Below are positions 17,234-25,965 of a stretch of 64,000 nt of DNA, in pieces. The stretch spans positions 1 through 64,000 of the forward strand of contig JACOSO010000096.1 of assembly GCA_016178785.1 (NCBI GenBank), in the 5' to 3' direction. The notes beneath the pieces are model-generated. The model made no database searches. It saw only the letters and a program-made list of their open reading frames with translations, and was not told the DNA's origin. The translations under genes and the position numbers were made by a program. Each line of letters begins with the position of its first letter. The stretch's first letter is position 1. Source of the DNA: Bacteroidota bacterium (GTDB lineage Bacteria > Bacteroidota > Bacteroidia > Cytophagales > Cyclobacteriaceae).

Positions 17234-19000
17234 CTATTTAGATTTAGGATCGCGCGTTGCTTTTATGGGAAAGCTACCGTACTGACCGGCAGTTAACGTC
17301 CCTTCAAAAGTATCACCATCGATTTTTACAGTCACATCAATTTTTACAGTGGCACCCATCGAGTAGTCGTATGAGAATGAAAGAGAACTTCCATCAAGTG
17401 AAATATTTCGCAACTCCGTTTCTTTACCAGTTGAAGCGCTCGTGATTGTACCGGAATAGTTTCCGTTGTCTTCTTTGATCACGATTTTTCCGCTGCCAGC
17501 TCCTTGCGGAGATTCAGTGGTGTAGCTCCAATTTCCTTTAGCCACCACTTTGCCATCTGACTTTTTCGTTTCTTTTGCTTCCATCTTGTAGAGGTTCCCG
17601 TCTACAAACACGTAGCGTATTTTTGCCTTCTCATTGAAATAAGGTTTATCGCTAACCACAAGATTGGCCATCTTGCCATTGTCGATAGTGCCCATACGAT
17701 CGGTGAGCCCTAAAATTCTGGCGGGCGCAACAGTAAGTGCTGTAAGTGCCGCATCTTCTGTCAGACCGGCAGCAATCATTCTGCGCAAGTTAGCTTGGAT
17801 ATCTTTCGTCTTCGCACTCAGGGCAGAAAATCCGAACTCCACTCCGGCTTTGCTGAATGAAGACGACTGTGACGTATACAATGCAATTGCATCTTTCTTC
17901 CTTTTCTCCAAAACTTCCTTCTCAAGATCAAAAGGTGTCTTTTCCTTTTTTACTTCAGGTTTCTTAGTTTCTGTTTTAACACTGTCTTTTCTTGCCTGTC
18001 CGGCAAGCAGGTTCGCGCCCTTCTTGTCGTCTTTTTTCCCTGCCTGTCCGGCAGGCAGGTCCTCTTTCTTCACTTCGTCAGGAAGATCGAGCGAAAGGAA
18101 AACTTTTGCGTTCGATGATTTTATTTTGTTGATGATCGGCCAGCCTTCTTTCACGTCAGCAATCGTAAGTGCAAAGCCCAGATCATTTTTCAATGTGAAA
18201 ACGCGCTGGGTCTCCATTACTTTTTCGGATTTGAACAACACAGGGATTCGCTGATCGATCACCGGGTAGAATGCTTCAAGTATTCGATCACTAACCGGTC
18301 TTGTTATGCCACTGCGATTTGATGCATAGGCAGATGAATACGATTTATTCAAGGAGGCATTCTTGTAAAGTTCTCGCCACTTGGCCATCACCGCCATCAC
18401 TGTATTTGGATAAAGGCCTTGAGTTCCTGTCAATTCGGAATACAATGCTGAATTATTTACCAGTACCATATCGTCAGGCGATTTTCCGCCAAGCAAAACT
18501 ATTGCACCGGAGCCCGGCAAGAAATTTCCATAGGGCACAACCTGTGAAACAGTGAAGCCAAGATTACGAAGGTCTTCAACCGATTTATCATTTGGGTTCA
18601 ACCAATTGCGTACATCATTTTGCGGAGTGATGCCCGCACGATCAGCAGGTGGGTTACCCGGGTCTTTTGGCTTCTCTTGTTTTTCTTCCTTAGGCTTAGT
18701 CACACCTGCGTGAGATAGTCCATCAATGAAACCAGCGTACACATACATTGAGTCCGCCTTGATGATGATCGCTTCCGGTGGAATGGAAATACCTGCTCCA
18801 ACTGCTGTAATCAATCCATCCTTCATTACCACAGTACCCTTTTCGATCTTGCGGCCTGGCGCTTGAACGATAGTTGCGTTGATGAGCGCGTACGTACGAC
18901 CGACTGGTGCGACAGGTTTTTCGTCTTGCGCTGAAATTAATTGGGGCCACCACAGACAAACCAGCGCGGCTGCGAGCGACCGAAGTAAATTTTTAATCAT
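17234..19000 (-). CDS. Secreted amidohydrolase-like protein, partly degenerate, with C-terminal extension
   Basis: 588 residues, first gene of the operon. Signal peptide ends near LISAQ. The amidohydrolase core has the HSH motif changed to LSH (residues 95-97 in FIDGLSHAGV), and the other His ligands are not evident. The C-terminal core signature MGTIDNGKMANLVVSDKP is present, followed by an added beta-rich domain of about 100 residues (NWSYTTESPQGAGSGKIVIK onwards). A lysine-rich stretch around residues 312-350 contains two short palindrome-derived insertions encoding LPAGQAG and LLAGQAR. Confidence 0.85.
   Translation of the reverse strand: MIKNLLRSLAAALVCLWWPQLISAQDEKPVAPVGRTYALINATIVQAPGRKIEKGTVVMKDGLITAVGAGISIPPEAIIIKADSMYVYAGFIDGLSHAGVTKPKEEKQEKPKDPGNPPADRAGITPQNDVRNWLNPNDKSVEDLRNLGFTVSQVVPYGNFLPGSGAIVLLGGKSPDDMVLVNNSALYSELTGTQGLYPNTVMAVMAKWRELYKNASLNKSYSSAYASNRSGITRPVSDRILEAFYPVIDQRIPVLFKSEKVMETQRVFTLKNDLGFALTIADVKEGWPIINKIKSSNAKVFLSLDLPDEVKKEDLPAGQAGKKDDKKGANLLAGQARKDSVKTETKKPEVKKEKTPFDLEKEVLEKRKKDAIALYTSQSSSFSKAGVEFGFSALSAKTKDIQANLRRMIAAGLTEDAALTALTVAPARILGLTDRMGTIDNGKMANLVVSDKPYFNEKAKIRYVFVDGNLYKMEAKETKKSDGKVVAKGNWSYTTESPQGAGSGKIVIKEDNGNYSGTITSASTGKETELRNISLDGSSLSFSYDYSMGATVKIDVTVKIDGDTFEGTLTAGQYGSFPIKATRDPKSK
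17991..18059. repeat. Two short palindromic elements inside the amidohydrolase gene
   Basis: CTTGCC-TGTCC-GGCAAG at 17991-18007 and CCTGCCTG-TCCGG-CAGGCAGG at 18039-18059 are near-identical palindromes 31 bases apart. Read on the minus strand they encode AGQAG-type peptides in the host frame, within a lysine-rich low-complexity linker. They look like copies of one short dispersed palindrome inserted without breaking the frame. Confidence 0.7.
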
Positions 19001-19202
19001 ATATTTTTAATCAATGCTGGCAAAGTAGGTGATTTCATCTTTTCGGCAAAACCGATTATAGGAAAGGTGATTTCGTAAGGCCAATGGCGTGTTAATGTTC
19101 GGTATGATCGCCACAGTTTTGATAGATCCCGTTGCTAGAGTTATCAGATCCTATTACATTAGCAAAACAATTCAGCCTTGTATTAAGCTGCGATTGAAAA
19201 AA

Positions 19203-19275
19203 GCGGGAGTAGCTCAGTTGGTAGAGCATCAGCTTCCCAAGCTGAGGGTCGCGAGTTCGAGCCTCGTTTCCCGCT
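19203..19275 (+). tRNA. tRNA-Gly (anticodon CCC)
   Basis: A 73-base cloverleaf folds by eye: acceptor GCGGGAG/TTCCCGC (one G-T pair), D-stem GCTC/GAGC with the loop AGTTGGTA, anticodon stem TCAGC/GCTGA enclosing the loop TTCCCAA (anticodon CCC, reading GGG), variable loop GGGTC, and T-stem GCGAG/CTCGT with the TTCGAGC loop. No CCA is encoded. It has no tRNA neighbours in the window. Confidence 0.95.
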
Positions 19276-19636
19276 CTTTAATGGTCTAATGTTCAACTCA
19301 AAAATCTCATCAGAATTTGTCAAGCAACTTATCACGGTATCGCTAAGATATCAGATTCAATTTTATCTTTTATAAATTCAGTAAAACCTCATTCATGATC
19401 GACTCATCTCGTTTGTTAGTGAACCTCTTCTCAACCCACACTCACACAACAAGGCGATCAAGCATAATAACTTAAGCTGCTCATGACTTAAATATAACGG
19501 CCTAATTTGAAATCGCATTCGTGAAAATCACCCGCTACCATTTTTCTAAAACTTGCACCCGTTAAGGGAAAGCCTCTGCGAAAGATTTTGCGATTGTGTT
19601 TTTCTTAATAGATTGCTGGATAACAGATAATTATTG
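19276..19636. other. Intergenic region without a recognised gene
   Basis: About 360 bases between the tRNA and the methyltransferase gene. No ORF with coding character and no clear hairpin with a T-run was seen. A weak promoter-like pair, TTTG at 19587-19590 and TAGATTGC at 19609-19616, 18 bases apart, may drive the downstream gene. No second copy of the tRNA 3' end was noticed in the window, so there is no evidence of an integration site. Confidence 0.5.
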
Positions 19637-20494
19637 ATGAAAAATACAGTTAAAAAAATAGTTCTGTTTATTCTAGGAATAGATATTGTGTGGAGGATGT
19701 GTAAGCCTCTACTTTTTTTAGTAGAAAAACTGACGATCTATCGGAGACTTGCCAGACCGTCAAAATCGATAGTTCAGGAACACTATTCCGATTTGGAAAA
19801 ATCAATCATGTCTTTGCTGGGAGATCCTGTTGTCAGGCACAATCATTTTAAAGGTTTAAGATACCCAAGCTACACTTCTTTTTGCAGTACGATTTTTCCG
19901 AAAATATTGGGAAGTTACGAACTGGAGTTAAAAGACATCATTGAAAAGCAGTGCAACACTAACTATAATGAAATTATAGATATAGGCTGTGCCGAAGGTT
20001 ATTATGCAATTGGATTTGCCAGAAGAATACCGACAGCGCAGGTTTATGCATACGATACAAATGAATTTGCCAGGGCCTTTTGTTCTGAAATGGCCAATTT
20101 AAATAATGTAAGGAATGTTAAAGTTGAAAGCTTCTGCTCTCCTGAAACATTGGAGCATTTCAAGTTTAGAGGAAAGAGTTTAATCATAAGTGATTGTGAA
20201 GGCTATGAGAGAGTGCTTTTTAACGAAAAAAATTTACAAAACTTATTAGACAGTGATTTACTGATTGAAACACATGATTTTCTTGACGCAACAATTTCAG
20301 GTTACTTAATCAGTCTCTTTAGTAAAACCCATCACGTTGAGATAATCTCAAGCGTGGATGATACTGTAAAATCACGAGTATATCAGTTCCCGGAAGCCGA
20401 TCGATTGGATATCAAAGCCAGAAGAATGCTATTTGCAGAAGGCCGGCCTGGTTTGATGGAGTGGCTGTATCTCACACCGAAAGAAACCAGGTAA
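19637..20494 (+). CDS. SAM-dependent methyltransferase-like protein
   Basis: About 285 residues from the ATG at 19637 (a TTG one codon upstream is an alternative). A basic hydrophobic N-terminus (VKKIVLFILGIDIVWRM) could be a membrane anchor. The Rossmann SAM motif I is IDIGCAEGYYAIGFAR at about residues 118-133, followed by an acidic loop VYAYDTNEFAR. A later SDCEGYE motif resembles that of FkbM-type enzymes. The acceptor is unknown. It converges with another methyltransferase, and both appear more AT-rich than the housekeeping genes around them, judged by eye. Confidence 0.7.
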   Translation: MKNTVKKIVLFILGIDIVWRMCKPLLFLVEKLTIYRRLARPSKSIVQEHYSDLEKSIMSLLGDPVVRHNHFKGLRYPSYTSFCSTIFPKILGSYELELKDIIEKQCNTNYNEIIDIGCAEGYYAIGFARRIPTAQVYAYDTNEFARAFCSEMANLNNVRNVKVESFCSPETLEHFKFRGKSLIISDCEGYERVLFNEKNLQNLLDSDLLIETHDFLDATISGYLISLFSKTHHVEIISSVDDTVKSRVYQFPEADRLDIKARRMLFAEGRPGLMEWLYLTPKETR

Positions 20495-20531
20495 ATCGGC
20501 AAGACCCAGACTGGTCAAATTTTTTCCTGTT

Positions 20532-21416
20532 TCACTTTATAAATCCGATCTCTCTCGCTATTTCAGCACTGCACAATAAATAATTATAGTAGTCACTTTG
20601 GGTTATTTCTTCAACCTGACGAAGGCCGCCATTCTCATCTATATTGAAATACAGATAATCTGTTTTCTGCATGATGGTATTTACTCTTTTCCCCACTTCA
20701 TTATTTAAAATCTCTATCAAAAAAGTTGGTTTAAATTTGAACAAGTTATTCAAAAAGCCATCCAGCACTTCCGGCTCATGTGTTTCAACATCAACCTTAA
20801 TCAAATCAATATTTTGAATGCCTGTTTCACTTACAAACGTATCCAGTTTTATCGTTTCGATTTCCTCCTCATAAACAGTTACTTCTGAAGAGGCTAAATT
20901 CTTATTGACAGTCACGGAATAAATATGCTCAGTAAGTGTGTCGTAGATAACTGCGACTCCGTCAGCATTTGACACGGCCTTTTTTATCGGCACTATATCA
21001 AAATCATTGAGCGAAATATTGTCTTTAAGTTTATTAAAGACCCTTGTCACCGGCTCAAAAGCATAGACTGCCGCACCGGGATTTATTGTTTTTGCTACAA
21101 GTGAATAGACTCCAGTATTGGCACCAATGTCTAAAATCGTTTTTGATCTTTTACAAAGTTTAATCCATAGCTTCATGGACTCCTTTTCCCATCCGTTGGT
21201 GAGCCCGGCCCAGAAAATTTCATTCTCGATCTGGAAGCCATAATGTTTTATTTTGAAGCTGCTCCCTTCATCCACTTTTACCTTAATGACCCCAACAAAA
21301 TGAAGATGCTTATAAATTCGTTCTTGCGGTTTCCATATGGTTTTAAGCAAAGTATAAAATTCTTTTTTTAACGGAATAAATCGATACAATTTCTTGACAA
21401 ATGTTCTCATCTTCAT
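20532..21416 (-). CDS. FkbM family methyltransferase
   Basis: 294 residues. The N-terminal third is variable and basic. Motif I TILDIGANTGVYSLVAK, the acidic post-loop AVYAFEPVTRVFNKLKDNI, and the downstream DLIKVDVETHEPEVLDGF together are diagnostic of FkbM-type O-methyltransferases, which commonly modify surface sugars or lipids. Its position next to another methyltransferase suggests a small surface-modification pair, but no glycosyltransferases adjoin. The upstream gene on the same strand (PEBP lipoprotein) ends 46 bases before this start. Confidence 0.85.
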   Translation of the reverse strand: MKMRTFVKKLYRFIPLKKEFYTLLKTIWKPQERIYKHLHFVGVIKVKVDEGSSFKIKHYGFQIENEIFWAGLTNGWEKESMKLWIKLCKRSKTILDIGANTGVYSLVAKTINPGAAVYAFEPVTRVFNKLKDNISLNDFDIVPIKKAVSNADGVAVIYDTLTEHIYSVTVNKNLASSEVTVYEEEIETIKLDTFVSETGIQNIDLIKVDVETHEPEVLDGFLNNLFKFKPTFLIEILNNEVGKRVNTIMQKTDYLYFNIDENGGLRQVEEITQSDYYNYLLCSAEIAREIGFIK

Positions 21417-21462
21417 GGATAATCAGTTAAATATCCGTTACGATAAAATTGAATCGTATCCG

Positions 21463-22032
21463 CTAATTTGTAATGCTATCAAATTCCAGCGTAGCTGTGC
21501 CAATTGTAGAAACGCTTCCGATACCGGTCTGAAAATCAGTCCATGTCATATCCAGCGTGCTCTTTGCAGGAAACGAACCAGGGGTTTTGTTGAGGGCGTA
21601 TAGTTTTATGATATAGTGATGTGTACCTGACGATGGGCTACAGGGTGAAGTATAAGAAATAGCAGTGTGATCTTTATTTGGTCCCATATACCAGGGTCCG
21701 TCACCCGCAGCGCCATGCTCGATCTTCAATACCGATGGATTAATGTTCCACAGAAACAGATACGTGTTGGGATCTTTACTGTGGTCGTCTGGATTTGGAT
21801 AGTGATACATAACGATAGCCAGAGATCCCGTACTTGCCGGAACGTTTGACCACGACAGTGGTATTGATTTTTCGACATCCAAAATTTTCGTTTCACATTT
21901 GAAAGCATCTAATAATTTTCCACTAGCAACTGCCTCGCTTTGGAGCGTAAATTCAGTGCTGGGGGTTACTTCGTGTTTGCTGCATGCCACTATGCCTGTA
22001 ATGGAAATAAGAAACAGGGTCGTCTTTTTCAT
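21463..22032 (-). CDS. PEBP (YbhB/YbcL) family lipoprotein
   Basis: 189 residues. The signal ends in a lipobox-like IVAC with Cys17, followed by SKHEVTPSTE. The body has phosphatidylethanolamine-binding-protein features: IPLSWSNVPASTGSLAIVMYHYPNPDDH (compare the family's 'P.L.W...P....s..l...DpD'), a GPWYMGPNKDH segment, and GTHHYIIKLYALN. Bacterial PEBP homologues (YbhB/YbcL) are of unclear biochemical role. It lies 12 bases downstream of the YHYH gene, so the two probably form an operon, and its CSKHEVT post-lipobox sequence is shared with that neighbour. Confidence 0.85.
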   Translation of the reverse strand: MKKTTLFLISITGIVACSKHEVTPSTEFTLQSEAVASGKLLDAFKCETKILDVEKSIPLSWSNVPASTGSLAIVMYHYPNPDDHSKDPNTYLFLWNINPSVLKIEHGAAGDGPWYMGPNKDHTAISYTSPCSPSSGTHHYIIKLYALNKTPGSFPAKSTLDMTWTDFQTGIGSVSTIGTATLEFDSITN

Positions 22033-22044
22033 TAGGATTTGTTA

Positions 22045-23430
22045 TTAACGTTGAAAGGTTTCAGTTGAAGTCTTTCCATCTACATCTTTGAAAATAAAGG
22101 TATATTTTCCGTTGGCATCCCAGTAATATTCTACTGAACCTTCTACGCCATTGATGGTGTAAGTAAGAATGTACCCAACCCCTCCGGTGCGGGATTTCAG
22201 ACTGGTAATGACCAGATTGGTGCTATTAATGGGATGAGGATTTCCCCTCAACGAACTTTCGGGTGGCTGCGGAATAATTTCATTTTCGGGTTTAGTGCCA
22301 AGCGTTTCAACGCTACCTCTCATTTTAGCAATCATAAAAGGATAAGTATTTGTGCCGTGATAATGATAGGTGTCGCTCCACTCGTGACCATGAAAATCAT
22401 CAAGGGTTTTCATGGCAGCGCCATCAGGTTCTTTGGAAGCATATACAGGATAACCATCCAACGCAAAAGCAATTGGATTATTACCGGAAGTACTTTCCAG
22501 GTGCATCGGGGCAGTATGATAATGATAGTCATCACCTCTTCCGCTATGTCCTCCGTAAGCATCGAGTTCACCGATATCTTTTGACACGTTGCCAGAAGCA
22601 TTGAGAGGATTAAAAATAGGAATGCCATTACAGGCTATGGCCACGCCACCCTTGCGTAACTCACTTGCAAGCGAAACAGGGCTTGCAGCATACTTTGTCT
22701 TCAGGGGAATTTTCCACGCATTGTTGCCTGTATAGTCTTGTGGAATTGGCACTTGTGCGATCCATGCGGTAATGCCCACCATCATTTCATGATCAGGAAT
22801 ACCTTTGGAATCCACATAAAAGTAGGAGTCATCCCATCGGGTATCGACAAGGTTTTGATAGGGCGTAAATGCCAGGTCAATGACTGCCGGATCTGATGTT
22901 GCGCTTTTAAGTTCTGTTGATGTGACATCATGCTTGCTGCACGCGATCAGGTAAACACAGCAGGTTATAAGAAAAGTAAAGACCAGGGTGCCAGGATATG
23001 TCCACGAGTAGCCCTTTCTTCGGGAGAGAAAAATCAGTAATGAGATCGTTAAGGTCAACCCAACGATAGATATAAGGCGAACACGATTGACATTATCTTC
23101 GAGCCAATTGTATTCCGGGAGGTTATGATGGGTATTTACAACAGAGTTCAGCTTATCGATCTCCCGTGTATAGGTTACAACGTAATAAACATCCTTCCAG
23201 GAGAGAGACTCGAGTTTGAGTTCTGTTTTTTTACCATTGCAATCTTCAATCACGATGCGATCGTCTTTGGCCAGAAGAATTGAGCCTTCAGCCAATAGGT
23301 TTGAATTAACATCATACCATTGCCTGATCTTTGATTTTTCGACTGGGCCATGGCCACCTTGATGTGAAAAACACAGCGTATGAAAAATCAGAATGGTTAG
23401 AGTGAATAAGGCCTTTTTGTAATGATTCAT
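22045..23430 (-). CDS. YHYH domain protein with N-terminal membrane module
   Basis: 461 residues. A signal peptide (to about residue 22) is followed by a small domain (WYDVNSNLLAEGSILLAKDD) and two transmembrane helices at about 118-135 and 148-163. The second helix ends VYLIACSKHDVTSTE, resembling a lipoprotein signal in the middle of the protein. From residue 185 comes the YHYH domain, with the eponymous motif at 302-305 (GDDYHYHTAP) and again at 355-358 (SDTYHYHGTN), and a CNGIPIFNP segment. YHYH proteins have no established function; the paired His motifs suggest metal binding. The domain order suggests a gene fusion. Confidence 0.82.
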   Translation of the reverse strand: MNHYKKALFTLTILIFHTLCFSHQGGHGPVEKSKIRQWYDVNSNLLAEGSILLAKDDRIVIEDCNGKKTELKLESLSWKDVYYVVTYTREIDKLNSVVNTHHNLPEYNWLEDNVNRVRLISIVGLTLTISLLIFLSRRKGYSWTYPGTLVFTFLITCCVYLIACSKHDVTSTELKSATSDPAVIDLAFTPYQNLVDTRWDDSYFYVDSKGIPDHEMMVGITAWIAQVPIPQDYTGNNAWKIPLKTKYAASPVSLASELRKGGVAIACNGIPIFNPLNASGNVSKDIGELDAYGGHSGRGDDYHYHTAPMHLESTSGNNPIAFALDGYPVYASKEPDGAAMKTLDDFHGHEWSDTYHYHGTNTYPFMIAKMRGSVETLGTKPENEIIPQPPESSLRGNPHPINSTNLVITSLKSRTGGVGYILTYTINGVEGSVEYYWDANGKYTFIFKDVDGKTSTETFQR

Positions 23431-23619
23431 AAGACGGACTTCTGGCTCTTGTTTGGTATGACCAGTGCCTCAAAGGTCGTATGGTTAAATCTCCCATACA
23501 ATGCCTGACATCAAATGCATCAGCTTTTTTTGGTGGATCAATTTGAAATGTACCTCAACTGTCACTAGTTAGCCAGTTTATCTGTATTCTGACACTCCAA
23601 AGTAAGTTTTGGCTACTAT

Positions 23620-24201
23620 TCAAAGAGTGGGTTCGTGATGGGCAATTTCACTAGTGATCTTGTTTAACACCTTTACTTTTTCAAGCAGGTTGCCTTTCAA
23701 TTTATTTCGGATGGAATTTAAGTTGCCAAGAAGGTCATCCATGTTGGGCAGAACCTCTGAGAAAAACTCTTTCAATCTTTTTGCCATGGTTGGCGATTTG
23801 CCATTAGTCGAAATGGCAATTTTTAAATGACCTTTATTCACAATTGACCCCAGATAAAAATCGCAGAGATCAGGAGCGTCTGCTACATTTATCAATTTGC
23901 CTTTTGCTTTTGCCTGTAAATGCACCCACTCACTTACCGTCCTGTCATCGACAGCTACAATTATAATTTGCGCTAAATCGATATCGAAGGAGGCGATTTT
24001 CCTTTCTGAAAATCGAACATTACTCCTATCGCTCGAAATTTTTCTTATCTCCCTGCAAATCAATGGCGCTACGATCTCAATCTGAGTTTGAGGTGAGTTG
24101 CTTAAAACGGAATTTAATTTTTCAAGAGCCACATTTCCTCCTCCCACTATTAACAACTTCATCTCCTCCAGCTTCAAAAAGATGGGGTAGAGTTTATTCA
24201 T
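23620..24201 (-). CDS. Precorrin-2 dehydrogenase / sirohydrochlorin ferrochelatase-type (siroheme synthase N-terminal domain)
   Basis: About 193 residues from the ATG at 24201 (MNKLYPIFLKLEEMKLLIVGG), which matches the usual family N-terminus; an alternative ATG at 24237 adds 12 residues. The NAD-binding GGGNVALEKL motif, the VAVDDRTVSEWVHLQAK segment and NVADAPDLCDFYLGSIVNKG are characteristic of Met8p/CysG N-terminal domains, which oxidise precorrin-2 and may insert iron to make siroheme, the nitrite reductase cofactor. The conserved STNGKSPTMAKRL follows. It is the last gene of the nitrate operon and complements cobA at 41.2 kb. Confidence 0.88.
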   Translation of the reverse strand: MNKLYPIFLKLEEMKLLIVGGGNVALEKLNSVLSNSPQTQIEIVAPLICREIRKISSDRSNVRFSERKIASFDIDLAQIIIVAVDDRTVSEWVHLQAKAKGKLINVADAPDLCDFYLGSIVNKGHLKIAISTNGKSPTMAKRLKEFFSEVLPNMDDLLGNLNSIRNKLKGNLLEKVKVLNKITSEIAHHEPTL

Positions 24202-24247
24202 ATCATTATTACCAACAGAAAGAGGCGATGCGTTCATATTATTCTGA

Positions 24248-25705
24248 TTATTTGTTATGCATTGGCTTGAAGAATTTCTTAGGACTATCGCATACGCGGC
24301 AAGAATAAGTTTCAGGAAGTTCTTCAAAAGGAGTACCCGGATTTATTCCTGATTCTGGATCACCATATTTCAAATCATAAACCGTAAGGCAATTGCTGCA
24401 TTGAAAACTTGTCACCGCCAGGCTTGTTTCTCCCTGACTTGAAGGTGTCTCTAACGCTTGCTCTTTTTCCGGATTCAACTGACGGAAGTATAACTTACTT
24501 AGTTCAATTAATAGTGCCGGAATCATTTCCCTTTGTACATGGCGCGCGTAAGGGTAATAATTTGTGTTGTTGGAATTAAAATCTTTGGCGTACGAAATTG
24601 TATACAGATTGAACTGAGAAGTAATTTGATCAGGCTCACTTTCAATGAGGATCGTAGTGAAAGGAAAATACTCTCTCCCTGTTTTAATAGCAAAAGTCAA
24701 TCCTTTGGTGCTAATGTCTTGCTGGTCGAGATCTTTAACGAGAAATCTTTTCAGTTCAAGTGCTTCTTCGTCAAGAACGGGAAGATGCCAGTTCAACTCA
24801 AGCGAAGAGTGGCGTTCATTGATTCCATATTTTCCCATTAACTTTTCCCAGCGAATCCTGTCTGCCGCCTTTATTCCTTTAATAATAAATGCCTTCCAAG
24901 GGATGATGTTGATATTGCTGATGTTTGTTTCCTGGCATAATTTGCATGCAGCGCTCAAAAAATCGAGATCGTATTTATTGTTGCGCCAGTAGAGCCCGAG
25001 CCAGTACTGGTTATTAGTCATCCCATTGAATCCTTCATAGTATGGAAAGCTGTTTTCCGGAAGCTTAAGATTTTGAGAGATCGGTTTATAGCTTATCCGC
25101 ATGCTTTCGTTCTTCACAATCATATAAAGCTCTTCCGTTGCAAACGGATTGTAGGACACAAATAATTCTTCGAGCTTTTTTGACAGTTTGGGAATATCCT
25201 GACCCGAAACGAGCCGTGGCCAAAGTTCGATGCTGTTTTTCTTTCGTGCATCGCGGATATATAGATACCAATAATTGTCTTCGTTGGAGGCCACATAGTT
25301 TAACTCTCCCGTGAACAAGGGAACAAGGCTTTGCCTGGGATCGACCACATTGATTTTTAATTTTGGGACGTAATCGAAATTGTCTGTGATCACATTGTAA
25401 GTATCCTCTTTTACCCAATGTGTTGTTTCCACAAGATTAACAGCTGCATACGAGCTGACAATATTTTGATGAATGGACTGATCACTGCCTAATTCATAGT
25501 TGATGTTGATCGATCGAAATGATTGATCAATTTGGGAAGAGACAGCACTGCCAGCAGGAAACAGAATGTCTTGACGTGAACCAAACAACACATAATTATT
25601 TCCCAGGCTTCCTGAGATATCCAAAATCTTCAACAAATTAGCAGGGGACAAAAACCCTCCTTTGACAAAGACTCTGATGAGATCACTTTTTTTATTTACC
25701 CCCAT
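24248..25705 (-). CDS. Nitrite/sulfite reductase-like protein lacking cofactor cysteines, with C-terminal rubredoxin domain
   Basis: 485 residues. The C-terminus is an unmistakable rubredoxin: CSNC (436-439), then YDLKYGDPESGINPGTPFEELP, then CRVC (469-472), with only W-to-Y and P-to-R departures. Residues about 10-70 (RVFVKGGFLSPANLLKILDI) resemble the ferredoxin-like half domain of nitrite/sulfite reductases, and 110-185 (KLKINVVDPRQSLVPLFTGE) the siroheme/4Fe-4S domain, but none of the four cluster cysteines is present. A second half-domain-like repeat lies near 226-320. It sits between the nitrate reductase and siroheme genes; a role as electron carrier is inference. The 260 bases upstream contain no supported gene. 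Confidence 0.75.
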   Translation of the reverse strand: MGVNKKSDLIRVFVKGGFLSPANLLKILDISGSLGNNYVLFGSRQDILFPAGSAVSSQIDQSFRSININYELGSDQSIHQNIVSSYAAVNLVETTHWVKEDTYNVITDNFDYVPKLKINVVDPRQSLVPLFTGELNYVASNEDNYWYLYIRDARKKNSIELWPRLVSGQDIPKLSKKLEELFVSYNPFATEELYMIVKNESMRISYKPISQNLKLPENSFPYYEGFNGMTNNQYWLGLYWRNNKYDLDFLSAACKLCQETNISNINIIPWKAFIIKGIKAADRIRWEKLMGKYGINERHSSLELNWHLPVLDEEALELKRFLVKDLDQQDISTKGLTFAIKTGREYFPFTTILIESEPDQITSQFNLYTISYAKDFNSNNTNYYPYARHVQREMIPALLIELSKLYFRQLNPEKEQALETPSSQGETSLAVTSFQCSNCLTVYDLKYGDPESGINPGTPFEELPETYSCRVCDSPKKFFKPMHNK

Positions 25706-25965
25706 GAAATTAATCCGGATTATTCATTTGAAAAATTTTTCCCTTTGGTAGCGGAATTATCGCTCTTCCAAAACGAACAATTAACCTGATTACCATGATA
25801 AAAACCTTTTTCTGATTCTTAACATTCACCAATCTGGTGAGGACGAAACATTGGGCGTAGAAAGTAGGCTGAGAAATCATGATAATCAATTTAATCAGTA
25901 GCTGAATCGCAGAGAATAAAGAAATTTTTACCACTCAAGTTGCCAATGCAAATCCTGGTTTAAAG

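Noticed and set aside
17664-18254. A 196-codon plus-strand frame opposite the amidohydrolase gene
   Set aside because: It is a shadow of the well-supported minus-strand gene, has Ser/Leu-rich composition typical of antisense frames and no domain.
25710-25934. A 74-codon minus-strand frame upstream of the rubredoxin-tailed gene
   Set aside because: Hydrophobic but with irregular composition, no good start or neighbours, and it lies where a leader or promoter region would be expected.
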